From an uncultured Myxococcales bacterium (GTDB lineage: Bacteria; Myxococcota_A; Polyangia; Polyangiales; Polyangiaceae): DNA of 64,000 nt. Below the pieces are notes generated by a model. It saw only the letters and a list, made by a program, of their open reading frames with translations, searched no databases and was not told where the DNA came from. The translations under genes and the position numbers were made by a program. The DNA lies in the NCBI GenBank assembly GCA_937949945.1, contig CALFEQ010000195.1:62001-126000 (forward strand). Direction: 5' to 3'. How positions within the stretch are numbered: the first letter of the stretch is position 1; each line of letters starts with the position of its first letter. Below are positions 54,089-62,770 of the stretch, one piece after another.

Positions 54089-55708
54089 TCAGACCGAGGC
54101 GTGCGAGGTCGCGTCGGGCTCCGACGGGAGCCAGACGCGGAAGGTGCTGCCCCGATCGACGACGCTCTCGACGGCGATGCGCCCGCCGTGCGCCTCGACG
54201 AGCCCCTTCGCGATGTACAGGCCGAGCCCGAGCCCGAGGCTGCGCTCGCGCGCACGCTTCGCGTGGTAGAAGCGGTCGAAGAGCCGTGGCAGCTCGTCGG
54301 GCGCGATGCCGATGCCTTCGTCCTCCACGGCGACCTCGACCCCGTCGCCGCTCGAACGAACGTCCACGCGGATCGTCGTCCCGCTCGCCGAGTACCTGGC
54401 TGCGTTCTCGACGAGGTTGGTGAGGATCTGCTCGAAGCGCGCCGCATCGAGCGGCGAGCAGGGGAGGTTCGATGCGACGTCGACGACGACCTGGTGGGCG
54501 CCGAGCGTCGGACGCAGGCTGTCGACGATCGCGCGAGTGGTGGCGCCGACGTCGACGGGGCGACGCTCGAGCCGAATGCGGGACAGGTCGATCCGAGTGG
54601 CGTCCAGGAGATCGCTCGCCATCTGCGCGAGGCGACGTCCGGAGCGGGCGAGCCGTTCGAGCGCGGCGTCGGGGACGGGCTTCCCGTCGGCCACGAGCTG
54701 CCGCAAGAGGTGAATCTGGAGCAGCATCACCTGGATGGGGGTGCGAAGGTCGTGGACGACCATCGCGGCGAACTCCTCCCGCAAGCGCTCGACCTCTTTC
54801 TGGAGGGAGATGTCCCGGAAGCTCACGACCGCGCCGATGATGGTCCCGTCCGAGCTCCTCACGGGCCCCGCTCGCTCCGTCACCGGGATGCTGCGGCCGT
54901 CACGACGCTTGAACAGGAGCTCGAGGCCCGGCGTGACCTCGCCCTCCAGCGCATGCGCGGACGGGAGCTCGTCCTCGCGGAGCGGACGCCCGTCGGGCCA
55001 GCACACGATCCCGACCTTCTGCGAGAGCCCCAGAGCAGGATCGATGGGCTGTCCGAGCATTGCCTCGAAGGCTCGGTTCGCGCGGAGGTGCCCGGTCACG
55101 GCGTCGACGAACACGACGCCGTCGGGCTCGGCCTCGAGCATGTACGCGTTGCTGACCTGCTCGCGCTCGAGCGCCTCGACGAGCCGCACGAGCCGACGTC
55201 TGCCGATGGCGAGCTCGAGGGCCGAGGCGACGGCGTGGATCCGATGCGGAGACGGCCAGGCGGGGCCGGACGACGCGAAGCCGAGCACGGCCGTCACGTC
55301 GTCGGGCTCGGTCAGGGGAATCGCGTAGAGCCGATCCGCAGCGGTGTGCTCGAGGACCGCGCGGTCGCGATCCGACGCGGGGCCGGCGACCTCCACGGTG
55401 ACCATGGAGCGGGTGGAGAGGCAACGCCCCGCGGCGTCGTCTCCGTCGATGCTCGCGACGGACATCGCGCCGAGCGCGTCGTCTCCGAGCCCCCAGGCGC
55501 CGGTCAGACGGAGGACGCGGTCGGGCTCGACGACGTGCAGCCAAGCGGCGCGAGCGCCCACGGCGGACGCGACCGCGCAGAGGACGGTGTCGCTCGGTGG
55601 CTCGAAGGGGTCCCGGCGGTCTCGGAGGATCCGGAGGAGTCGTTCGAGAGCTCTTTCGTCGTCCGCGGCGCCGGCCTTCGCCGGCTTCCTGCGTCGTGGT
55701 GCATTCAT
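54089..55708 (-). CDS. GAF-PAS sensor histidine kinase
   Basis: A cytoplasmic two-component kinase of 539 residues. A GAF-like domain (about 30-170) is followed by a PAS domain (about 185-300; GVVFVDAVTGHLRANRAFEA, ending VVSFRDISLQKE). The dimerisation/phosphoacceptor domain has the His in VVHDLRTPIQ (His 319), and a HATPase domain has NLVENAARYS, VEDEGIGIAPDELPRLFDRF and GLGLGLYIAKGLVEAHGG. All kinase motifs are intact. No response regulator gene is next to it and no membrane span is present, so it is an orphan kinase that senses an internal signal. Confidence 0.95.
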   Translation of the reverse strand: MNAPRRRKPAKAGAADDERALERLLRILRDRRDPFEPPSDTVLCAVASAVGARAAWLHVVEPDRVLRLTGAWGLGDDALGAMSVASIDGDDAAGRCLSTRSMVTVEVAGPASDRDRAVLEHTAADRLYAIPLTEPDDVTAVLGFASSGPAWPSPHRIHAVASALELAIGRRRLVRLVEALEREQVSNAYMLEAEPDGVVFVDAVTGHLRANRAFEAMLGQPIDPALGLSQKVGIVCWPDGRPLREDELPSAHALEGEVTPGLELLFKRRDGRSIPVTERAGPVRSSDGTIIGAVVSFRDISLQKEVERLREEFAAMVVHDLRTPIQVMLLQIHLLRQLVADGKPVPDAALERLARSGRRLAQMASDLLDATRIDLSRIRLERRPVDVGATTRAIVDSLRPTLGAHQVVVDVASNLPCSPLDAARFEQILTNLVENAARYSASGTTIRVDVRSSGDGVEVAVEDEGIGIAPDELPRLFDRFYHAKRARERSLGLGLGLYIAKGLVEAHGGRIAVESVVDRGSTFRVWLPSEPDATSHASV

Positions 55709-55807
55709 GCTACGGCGGGATCGTTAGCGACCGTACGTGACCCGCGCGAACGCTAGCAGGGCATTCTCGAGCCGAGCCGCGACGTCGAGCCCGTCTCGAG
55801 CCGAGCG

Positions 55808-56737
55808 TCACCGCTGCGCGTCGAAGAACCTCCAGATGAGCTCCGTCGCCTGCGGCCAGATCCGGTGGCCGAGGCCGGGGACCTTGCACGCGATCACCTG
55901 GTTCTTGCAGCCTTGGTGCGCCACGCACGAAGGGGGAGAAGTCGGCGCGCTGCCGGAGCAGCGGTTCGCGTACGTCCAGTGGTCGATGCTCTTCCGACCC
56001 TCCGAGGGGAGGACGCTGCCGTCGGAGGCGCCGTGGATGACGAGGCTCGCGACCGGCTTGCCCTTGCAGACGAGGCGGCCGCGATCGTCGTACTCGCCGG
56101 CGGTCTCGTACGGGCCGCCGCCGGAGTGGGAGGCGACCGCGCGGATCCGATCGCCACGCCTGCACCCGAGCTGGTTGGCCATGTACGCGCCGTTGCTGAA
56201 ACCCGTCACGAACACGCGAGCGAGGTCCACGCAGTAGTCGCTCTGCGTGATGGCGAGCGTCGCGTCGAACAGCGCGACGTCACGGTTCTTCGAGGCGGGG
56301 GAGTCGAGGTCCCAGCCGCCGCCGATCCCGTCGGGGTACACGAAGATGGCCTCGTCGCGGGCGACCGCCTCGAAACCGAAGGCGCGACGCACCTGCGCGC
56401 CGCTGCCTCCGTGGCCGTGCAGGACGTAGACGATCGGGTACGGCCTCGACGGCTCGTAGGTCGCGGGCACGACGAGCGTGTAGCTGCGTTTCTTCCCGAA
56501 CACGGTCACGTGCCGCGACAGCACGCCGGTCGGCGCGCCGCCCTTGCCGCACGCCGGCGATCCGCTCGCCGCCGACGACGTGGAGGAGGCGAGGCGCGTC
56601 GACGCCGTCGGACCTGCGCCCGATGCCCCCGTGCCCGAGGCGTCGGCGCCCACCTCGGGCCAGCTCGGCGGGGGCCTTCTCCCGTGGTCGTCGCACGCGA
56701 AGAGGGAGAGCGCGAGGATCAGGGCGACCGCACGCAT
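55808..56737 (-). CDS. Esterase of the PHB depolymerase/feruloyl esterase type, lipoprotein
   Basis: A lipoprotein signal (LILALSLFACDDH) and a Ser/Ala/Thr-rich linker precede an alpha/beta-hydrolase. The oxyanion region is IVYVLHGHGGSG and the nucleophile elbow is GFSNGAYMANQLGC. A likely acid is the Asp of VIHGASDGSVLP, and the His is in VPGLGHRIWP. This order and the GCRRGDRIRAVASHSGG block match LpqC/poly(3-hydroxybutyrate) depolymerase-like esterases. Extra Cys in the C-terminal region (NRCSGS, SCVAHQGCKNQVIAC) suggest disulfides, as in secreted feruloyl/xylan esterases. It probably acts outside the cell on ester-linked polymers. Confidence 0.88.
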   Translation of the reverse strand: MRAVALILALSLFACDDHGRRPPPSWPEVGADASGTGASGAGPTASTRLASSTSSAASGSPACGKGGAPTGVLSRHVTVFGKKRSYTLVVPATYEPSRPYPIVYVLHGHGGSGAQVRRAFGFEAVARDEAIFVYPDGIGGGWDLDSPASKNRDVALFDATLAITQSDYCVDLARVFVTGFSNGAYMANQLGCRRGDRIRAVASHSGGGPYETAGEYDDRGRLVCKGKPVASLVIHGASDGSVLPSEGRKSIDHWTYANRCSGSAPTSPPSCVAHQGCKNQVIACKVPGLGHRIWPQATELIWRFFDAQR

Positions 56738-56779
56738 CGCGACGCCCACGTTACCGCAGAGGCGCGCGGTGACCGAGGG

Positions 56780-59233
56780 CTACTTCACGAGCGAGAGGCG
56801 CGGTCCGACGCCGAACGCGGCCATGTGCCCGCTCTCCTCGGCGACGTAGACGTCGCAGCGCTCGTCGACGCGGAGAAGATCCGGGATCGCGTCGCACGGA
56901 CCGATCCGGGCGAGGTGGGCGCCGTCGCTCGGACGGAAGACGTGGACGTCCACGTGCGGCACGAAGAGCGCGCCGGAGCGCAGCACGGGCTCGAGGCGGC
57001 GGGGGATGTCGGACTCGACCGTGCGCCCGAGCGAGCGGCGGTAGCGCACCGCTCCGGTCATCGCGTCGACGCCGACGAGCTCGCCCGTGGGCGTGTTGCC
57101 GACGAGCAGATCGTCGACCGCGAGCCACGACGTGCCGATGGGAGCGACGGGCGTGTCGGTCTCGAACAGCGGCTCGCCCGTCTCGCGGTGGAAGGCCGCG
57201 AGGCGCAGACCGCGCCGCGCGCGCACCGCGACGCAGACGGACGACGCGGCGAGCAGGGGAGGGCCTTCGACGCTGTTCGGCGTCGAGAGGAGCCGCGCGG
57301 TCCAGGAGATCTTTCCGGAGAACGGATCGACGGCGTGGAGAGCCGCAGCGCTGCTCGAGCCGCCGGCCACCGCGAAGAGCGCCTCGTTGTCCACCGTGGG
57401 CGCCGCCACGAAGCGGAGGCGGTCACGGATGCGCCACACGACGGCGCCCGTCTGGACGTCCACCGCCGTCAGCGCGCTGTCGCCGGAGGCGACGTAGAGC
57501 AGCTTGCCGGCGCGCTTCAGCCGGAGCGCGCCGGACCGTCCGCTCGACGACCAGAGGTAGCGCCAGCGCGCCTCGCCGCTCGTCAGATCGATCGCGACGA
57601 GGTGCCGCTCGCCCTCGGTGACGATCAAGAGGCGGGGCAGACCCGGCGAGCTGACGACGGCGCCCGCGCAGGGGCCCGAGACGCGCGGGGCGATCCACGC
57701 GCGGAGGTTGACCTCGCCCGTGGCGAAGTCGTGCAGCGCGATCGCGCCGTCGTGACCGATCCGCGCGATCCCCGCGGGCGTGACGACGCTCGTGCCGCGC
57801 GGCATCGCCTTGCGCCACAACAGCTCGCCCGTGGTCCGCTCGAGGCAGAAGCTCTCCGTCGCGGCGCCGATGACGAGGCGATCGCCGCACAAGAACGTCG
57901 CGCGGAGATCGATGCCCGGGACGAGGGCCTGCCAGCGCTGCGTGTAACGGAGGCGCGCCGCCGACGCGAGGGGCGCGCCCTCCGGCTCGGCCTTGCGCTG
58001 GCTCGTCGCGAACGCGCGGTACGACTCGGGGGACGGGTTGATGCGCGAGTCCTGACGGCGCACGTCGCGGAGCGCGTCGGTGAGCGCGCGGAGGTCGCGG
58101 CGGAAGGCCGTGAGGCGCAGGTTCGTCCCCTGCGCACGGTCGCGCCGGACGATCGCGCGGACGAGCGCACGTCCGAAGGCGAGCGCGGACTCGATGACGT
58201 CGAAGAGCGAGAGCTCGGGGAAGGTCGCGGTCCCGCGGCGAGAGCCTGGCGCCTCGTCGCCGCGAACGATCTGGAGCACCGGGCGCGACTCCGAAGCCTG
58301 CGAGCCGCGCGGGCTCAGCGTGAGCGCCGCCCGCGGCATGTCGTCGTCGGCGTTCGCGCGAAGACCGACCATCACGCCGCCCGCTTCGATGCGGCTGAAG
58401 AAAGGCTGCCCGCGCTCCCACGCGTCGAGGGCGCGCCTCGAGAGGTCGAGGAACCGCTCGGCGAAGAGGAACGGATAGACCTCGCCGAGGTCCACCGAGC
58501 GACCACGAACCTCGGCGCGCATGCGGCCGCGGACGAGCAGAGCGTGGAGGTCGGCGCGCTCGACGCCGCGCTCCTCTCCGGTCGGAGGCTCGGGCGCGCC
58601 GGCGCGCATCACGAACTCGGCCGCGAAGGAGATCGGAGCGTCGCGCTCGATCTCGATCGCCACGGGCGGAGCGAACGTCTCCTCGGGAGAGAGCTCCTCG
58701 ACGGTGAGATCGGCCTGAGCGAGCACGCGGCGGACCTCGGCGAGCTCGGCGGCGATCGGGCCGCGCTCCTCCGCGTCGCCGCGGGCGAGCGTCGCGTCGA
58801 TCGCGTCGACGACGCTCGCGCACATCTCGGCGAACACGACGGGACGGTCGTAGACGAGCACGGTCGGCTCGGAGCCGCCGCGGTAGACGCTCAGCGTCGC
58901 GCTCGGGCCGAGCCGCTCGACGCAGAGCTCCCAAGCGTCGTCGTAGAACCGGATGATGCGCTTGCCGCGCGGAGAACGGACGAGCTCGGCGAGCGCGAAG
59001 GCGAGATCGCGCAGGACGCACGACGCGTGGCGCTCCGCCACCCGCGCCGTCACGTTGGCGCCGTGGATGAAGAGATCGAGCACTTCGGCCTTGCGCGCAC
59101 GGGCACCGGAGCGCGGCGGCAGCGTCTTGCCACCCTCGGTCCGGAGCTGGGCGGACGGCCCGGCGACCTCAGCGGTGGAAACGGCGCGTTCGTATCGTGC
59201 GTCCGGTTCGACGAAGATCTCGAAGCTTCGCAT
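56780..59233 (-). CDS. Large protein with a C-terminal PQQ-like beta-propeller (817 aa)
   Basis: The first 400 residues are of unknown fold, with no signal peptide. The C-terminal half (about 420-817) has PQQ/BamB-like blades built around GE..W and GxxxW: ERTTGELLWRKAMPRGTSVV, DLTSGEARWRYLWSSSG, DVQTGAVVWRIRDRLRFVAA, DPFSGKISWTARLLSTPN and DAMTGAVRYRRSLGR. The product is probably cytoplasmic, unlike most PQQ-like proteins, and may be a binding scaffold. The ATG at 59233 is preferred over a frame start 16 codons upstream. Cys are few. The gene is divergent from the GT-C-like gene. Confidence 0.8.
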   Translation of the reverse strand: MRSFEIFVEPDARYERAVSTAEVAGPSAQLRTEGGKTLPPRSGARARKAEVLDLFIHGANVTARVAERHASCVLRDLAFALAELVRSPRGKRIIRFYDDAWELCVERLGPSATLSVYRGGSEPTVLVYDRPVVFAEMCASVVDAIDATLARGDAEERGPIAAELAEVRRVLAQADLTVEELSPEETFAPPVAIEIERDAPISFAAEFVMRAGAPEPPTGEERGVERADLHALLVRGRMRAEVRGRSVDLGEVYPFLFAERFLDLSRRALDAWERGQPFFSRIEAGGVMVGLRANADDDMPRAALTLSPRGSQASESRPVLQIVRGDEAPGSRRGTATFPELSLFDVIESALAFGRALVRAIVRRDRAQGTNLRLTAFRRDLRALTDALRDVRRQDSRINPSPESYRAFATSQRKAEPEGAPLASAARLRYTQRWQALVPGIDLRATFLCGDRLVIGAATESFCLERTTGELLWRKAMPRGTSVVTPAGIARIGHDGAIALHDFATGEVNLRAWIAPRVSGPCAGAVVSSPGLPRLLIVTEGERHLVAIDLTSGEARWRYLWSSSGRSGALRLKRAGKLLYVASGDSALTAVDVQTGAVVWRIRDRLRFVAAPTVDNEALFAVAGGSSSAAALHAVDPFSGKISWTARLLSTPNSVEGPPLLAASSVCVAVRARRGLRLAAFHRETGEPLFETDTPVAPIGTSWLAVDDLLVGNTPTGELVGVDAMTGAVRYRRSLGRTVESDIPRRLEPVLRSGALFVPHVDVHVFRPSDGAHLARIGPCDAIPDLLRVDERCDVYVAEESGHMAAFGVGPRLSLVK

Positions 59234-59376
59234 TCTCGTTCTTGGCGTTCTTCCCAGGTCGGGGCGGTGTCGAGCTCCCACCTCGAATGCTAGAAAGCGC
59301 CCCGTCTTCGTTCGTAGTTTTCGGCGCGGACTGCAGGAGAGTGGACACGGTCCCGGGTGCTTGGTACGGGCGCCGA

Positions 59377-60861
59377 GTGAACGCGGTGGGAGCGCCCGCG
59401 CCCGGCGAGAAGAAGACGCGCACGGCGCTCGCGCTGCTCGGCTCGGCGAGCGCCCTCGTCCCCGCCCTCGTGATGTGGGGCTTCACGGTGGACGACGCGC
59501 TGATCCCGCTCCGCTACGCCCACCACCTCGCGATCGGAGCGGGGTACCGGTTCAACGCCCAAGGCCCTTCGACCGACGGCGTCACGCCTCTTCTTTGGGC
59601 GCCGCTCCTCGCGGTCGTGAGCGGAGCGAAGGACGGCGATCTCCTCGCCGCGCTCGTGCGCACGAAGATCGTGGGCGTCGTCGCGTGGACGGCGGCGGGG
59701 GCGGCGCTCGGCCTCGCGCTCGCGCGGCGATCGGCGACCGACCGACGGGGGATCGTCCACTCCGCCGTCGCGCTCGTGCTCCTCGCGCTCGCGTTCCCCG
59801 TCGGGGCGTGGGCCGCGAGCGGGATGGAGACGGGCGTGGCGACGGCGCTCGCGACGCTCGCAGCGATCGAGCTCGACCGCCCGCGGCGCTCGGCGATCCT
59901 CGCCGGGCTCGCGGCGTGCCTCAGGCCGGAGCTCGTCGTCTGGGCGCTCGCGCTCGCCGGCGGCGCCGCCGTCGGCGCGGCGCGGAGCTCGACGTCCGCT
60001 TCGCCGGGCGCGCGTGCGTGGACCGGCGTCCGCGTCGTCGCGGCGAGCGCCGCGCTGGCGACCGGTCCGTTCGCGATCTGCGCGGTGATTCGGCTCGCGG
60101 CGTTCGGCCGCGCCGCGCCGCTGGCGCTGCTCGCGAAGCCGAGCGATCTGTCGCACGGCCTCGCCTACGCGGGCGCCGCCACGATCGTGTCGCTCACGCC
60201 GATCCTCGCGTTCGCGCCGCTCGCGCTGCGACGCGCTCCCTGGCACGCGAAGACGATCGCCGCCGCTGCCGTCGCGCACGTCCTCGTCGTCGTCGGAGTG
60301 GGTGGAGACTGGATGCCGTACGCGCGCCTCGTGGTTCCGGTCGCGCCCTCCCTCGTGCTCGTGTACGTCGAGTGCGCGAAGGTCGCGCGTCCTCTCGCGA
60401 GCCTCTCGCGCGCCGCCGTCGTCGGCGTCGTCGGGGTGATCGTCGCGGCGAACGCGGCGCCGGCGGGTCGCCACGTCCACGAGGACCGCAAGGAGCTCGT
60501 CGAGAAAGCCCGGCCGCTGCTCTCGTCGTCACGCGTGGTCGCCGCGCTCGACGTCGGCTGGGTCGGCGCCGCGACGAACGCGACGATCGTGGACCTCGCA
60601 GGCTTGACCGATCCGGCGATCGCCGGTCTTCCCGGCGGGCACACGTCGAAGGCGGTCGACGTCGCGATGCTCCTCGATCGCGACGTCGACACGCTCGTCG
60701 TCTACTCCCAGCCGCGCGCCGTCGAGCGCCGTCTCGTGAGCTCGGAGCTCTTCGAGGCTCGCTTCGAGCGCGCTGCGGTCGTGCCGCTCGGCGCGAAGGG
60801 CGCCTTCTACGAGATCTTTCGGCGTCGACCGAGCCGAGCCGGCGAAGAACGGCGACGATGA
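59377..60861 (+). CDS. GT-C-like polytopic glycosyltransferase (494 aa)
   Basis: About ten hydrophobic segments are present. The first loop has FTVDDALIPLRYAHHLAIGA followed by GYRFN and STDGVTPLLW. This matches the catalytic-loop pattern of arabinosyl/mannosyl GT-C enzymes (DDAxxxxRYAxxLxxGxGxxFN ... G.T..LW). Such enzymes move a sugar from a polyprenyl-phosphate donor to an acceptor outside the inner membrane. The C-terminal 100 residues are soluble (AALDVGWVGAATNATIVDLA, TDPAIAGL). The start is uncertain: I use GTG at 59377, but the frame is open upstream and ATG 59287 or GTG 59341 are possible. Confidence 0.75.
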   Translation: MNAVGAPAPGEKKTRTALALLGSASALVPALVMWGFTVDDALIPLRYAHHLAIGAGYRFNAQGPSTDGVTPLLWAPLLAVVSGAKDGDLLAALVRTKIVGVVAWTAAGAALGLALARRSATDRRGIVHSAVALVLLALAFPVGAWAASGMETGVATALATLAAIELDRPRRSAILAGLAACLRPELVVWALALAGGAAVGAARSSTSASPGARAWTGVRVVAASAALATGPFAICAVIRLAAFGRAAPLALLAKPSDLSHGLAYAGAATIVSLTPILAFAPLALRRAPWHAKTIAAAAVAHVLVVVGVGGDWMPYARLVVPVAPSLVLVYVECAKVARPLASLSRAAVVGVVGVIVAANAAPAGRHVHEDRKELVEKARPLLSSSRVVAALDVGWVGAATNATIVDLAGLTDPAIAGLPGGHTSKAVDVAMLLDRDVDTLVVYSQPRAVERRLVSSELFEARFERAAVVPLGAKGAFYEIFRRRPSRAGEERRR

Positions 60862-60870
60862 CGGGGCGAG

Positions 60871-61326
60871 CTACTCGCCCGTCTTGGGCGTGACGCCACC
60901 CGGCGCCGCATCCGCGGGCTTCGCCGCCGGCACGTTGGCGCTCGGCCGCTTCGTCGAGGCGCGCTTCTCGTGGATCAGATCCCGGACGAAATGGTCCCAC
61001 GCGGTCCGCGCGGGGCCGGCGAGCCCCCAGAATTGCACGCCGACGCCGGGGCCGCGCGGCGGCGGCGCGTTCGGGTCGTCCTCTCGGGGCTCGACGTCGG
61101 CGGGCGTCGTGATGTGGACTGCCATCCCGTGTGCCTCGATCTCTCGAGTCGGCAGCGTCACGCGCATTCGCAGGAGCGAGCGGAGCGGCGGAGGATCGGT
61201 GGTCTCGAGGAAGAGACCCTTGAAGCTGACGTCGGATGTCTCGAGCGGAATCGCGCGACGACCGCGGATGACGTGCACGCGGATCCGCGCTGGGATGCGA
61301 GGCTCTCGGCGAAGGTTCTCGGACAT
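60871..61326 (-). CDS. PilZ-domain protein (151 aa)
   Basis: PilZ domains bind cyclic di-GMP. The two binding motifs are present: RREPRIPARIRV (RxxxR, residues 6-10) and ETSDVSFKGLFLET (DxSxxG, about 32-37). The 110-residue domain is followed by a Lys/Ala/Pro-rich tail that is probably disordered. With no other domain it would act as an adaptor for a c-di-GMP-controlled process, such as motility or polysaccharide production. An ATG eight codons upstream (61350) is also possible. A perfect palindrome, GTCATCCG-TT-CGGATGAC, lies about 100 bases upstream. Confidence 0.88.
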   Translation of the reverse strand: MSENLRREPRIPARIRVHVIRGRRAIPLETSDVSFKGLFLETTDPPPLRSLLRMRVTLPTREIEAHGMAVHITTPADVEPREDDPNAPPPRGPGVGVQFWGLAGPARTAWDHFVRDLIHEKRASTKRPSANVPAAKPADAAPGGVTPKTGE

Positions 61327-61426
61327 CGTGGCTGCACCTTCGGAGGGCATCGGAGTCTTCCCAGGCCGTGACGATAGCCCCTTTTGCTGGTGAGGGCACG
61401 TCACGCAGAGGAGTGACGGACGACGC

Positions 61427-61444
61427 GTCATCCGTTCGGATGAC
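61427..61444. promoter_or_regulatory. Perfect 16-base palindrome, candidate operator for the PilZ gene
   Basis: GTCATCCG (61427-61434) and CGGATGAC (61437-61444) are perfect inverted repeats with a TT centre. They are about 100 bases upstream of the PilZ start and 44 bases after the Sel1-protein stop. A second hairpin, AGCTCT/AGAGCT (61466-61482), lies right after that stop. Neither is followed by a T run, so a regulator site seems more likely than a terminator. Confidence 0.35.
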
Positions 61445-61487
61445 ACGGATTGTCCCGATCGTGACAGCTCTCTTGCAGAGCTCGACC

Positions 61488-62765
61488 TCACGTCGTGCGC
61501 CGCTTCGTCCCGCCGAGGAGGCCGAGGACGAGCAGACCGCCGAGGAACCCGGCGAGCCCGAAGGCGAGCGTCTGCACGAGGCGATTGTCGTGGAGCATGG
61601 CCTGCCCGGTGCCCCATGCGACCCACCCGATGCCGGCGAAGGCGCCCGCCATCGCGAGCGCCTTGAGCACGGTGCCGAGCCGGTAGACGAGCCACGTCGG
61701 GAGCACGCCGACGACGGCGAGGACGATGGGGAAGACGGCTTGCGTTCGCGTGCCGAGGCCGGGCAGCTCGTGGCCGCGTGCGATGAGCTCGTGCGCGCCG
61801 AGCGTCGCCGCGTATCCGGCGCCCACGCCCGCCGCCGTGAAGAGCAGCGCGTATCCGAACGCCGCGAGCGCGGCGCCCGCGCGCGACGGCCCGTCCGGCT
61901 TCGCCGTCTTCTTCGACGTCCTCGCCGCCTTGGAGCGCGTGCCGGACGCCTCGCGCCTCTCGCGGCGCGCGGTCTCGTCGCGGGCGGCCGTGCGCGTCTC
62001 GGCGGCCTCCGCGTTCGGGTCGACGCGGCCGCCGACGCCGCCCTGCGCGCTCGTCGCGCTCGCCGCTTGCGTGGCGTCCTTCTCGGCGGTCTGCAGGGCA
62101 TCGATGAACGTCGGCCGCTCCACCAAGGTGGGCCGCTCCATGGCCGTCTCGTCGCGCAGGCGCAGACCGTAGCCGTGCGCACGTGCCTTCTGCAGCAGCC
62201 GTGCCTTCTCTTCCTCGCCGAGCTCGCCGCTCTCGACCAGCTCGAGGACGTAGCGGACGCAGCCGAGATCCGCCATGGCGCGCACGTACTCCGGGGAGCC
62301 GGGCGCGCTCGTCACGCGGGCACCGCGCGCGGCGTTGCGGTACCAGACGTCCGCCTTCTCGGTGTCGGCCTTGTAGTGGATGCCGAGCTCGTAGAGATTG
62401 CCGATGTACACCTTCGCGGCCACGCTGCCTTTCTCGGCGGCGGCCCGGAGCCTCGTGGCTCCCTCGCGGAGGTCTTGCTTCACGACGCCGCCGCCGGCCA
62501 TGTGGAAGAGCGCGACGGCGTACTCGGCCTCCGCGCTGCCGAGCTCCGCGGCGGCACGGTAGGCGTCGAGGCAGCGCTTCATGTCGCGTCCACCCGGCGC
62601 CTTGCCGGAGCGGTACGCGCGCGCGAGCGCCATCAACCCGGGCACGTCCCCGCGGGCCTTCAGCGCGTCGAGATCCAGCGCGTCGCCGGACAGCTCCTCC
62701 TCGGCGGTCGGATCGTCCTCCGCCTCGTTCGAGATCGCGGCACGCTCTGGCTTCGCTTCAGGCAT
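61488..62765 (-). CDS. Sel1-repeat membrane protein (425 aa)
   Basis: Residues about 30-190 contain Sel1-like repeats (helix pairs of the type LxxAAxxGxxxA): CLDAYRAAAELGSAEAEYAV, LFHMAGGGVVKQDLREGATR, LRAAAEKGSVAAKVYIGNLY and a further diverged unit. These usually bind partner proteins. A low-complexity Arg/Ala/Thr/Lys region (about 215-280) leads to four or five hydrophobic spans in the last 140 residues (GAALAAFGYALLFTAAGVGA and on). The ATG is five bases after the stop of the SrfC-like gene, so the two are co-transcribed and the product probably works with it. Confidence 0.8.
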   Translation of the reverse strand: MPEAKPERAAISNEAEDDPTAEEELSGDALDLDALKARGDVPGLMALARAYRSGKAPGGRDMKRCLDAYRAAAELGSAEAEYAVALFHMAGGGVVKQDLREGATRLRAAAEKGSVAAKVYIGNLYELGIHYKADTEKADVWYRNAARGARVTSAPGSPEYVRAMADLGCVRYVLELVESGELGEEEKARLLQKARAHGYGLRLRDETAMERPTLVERPTFIDALQTAEKDATQAASATSAQGGVGGRVDPNAEAAETRTAARDETARRERREASGTRSKAARTSKKTAKPDGPSRAGAALAAFGYALLFTAAGVGAGYAATLGAHELIARGHELPGLGTRTQAVFPIVLAVVGVLPTWLVYRLGTVLKALAMAGAFAGIGWVAWGTGQAMLHDNRLVQTLAFGLAGFLGGLLVLGLLGGTKRRTT

Positions 62766-62770
62766 CGGCT

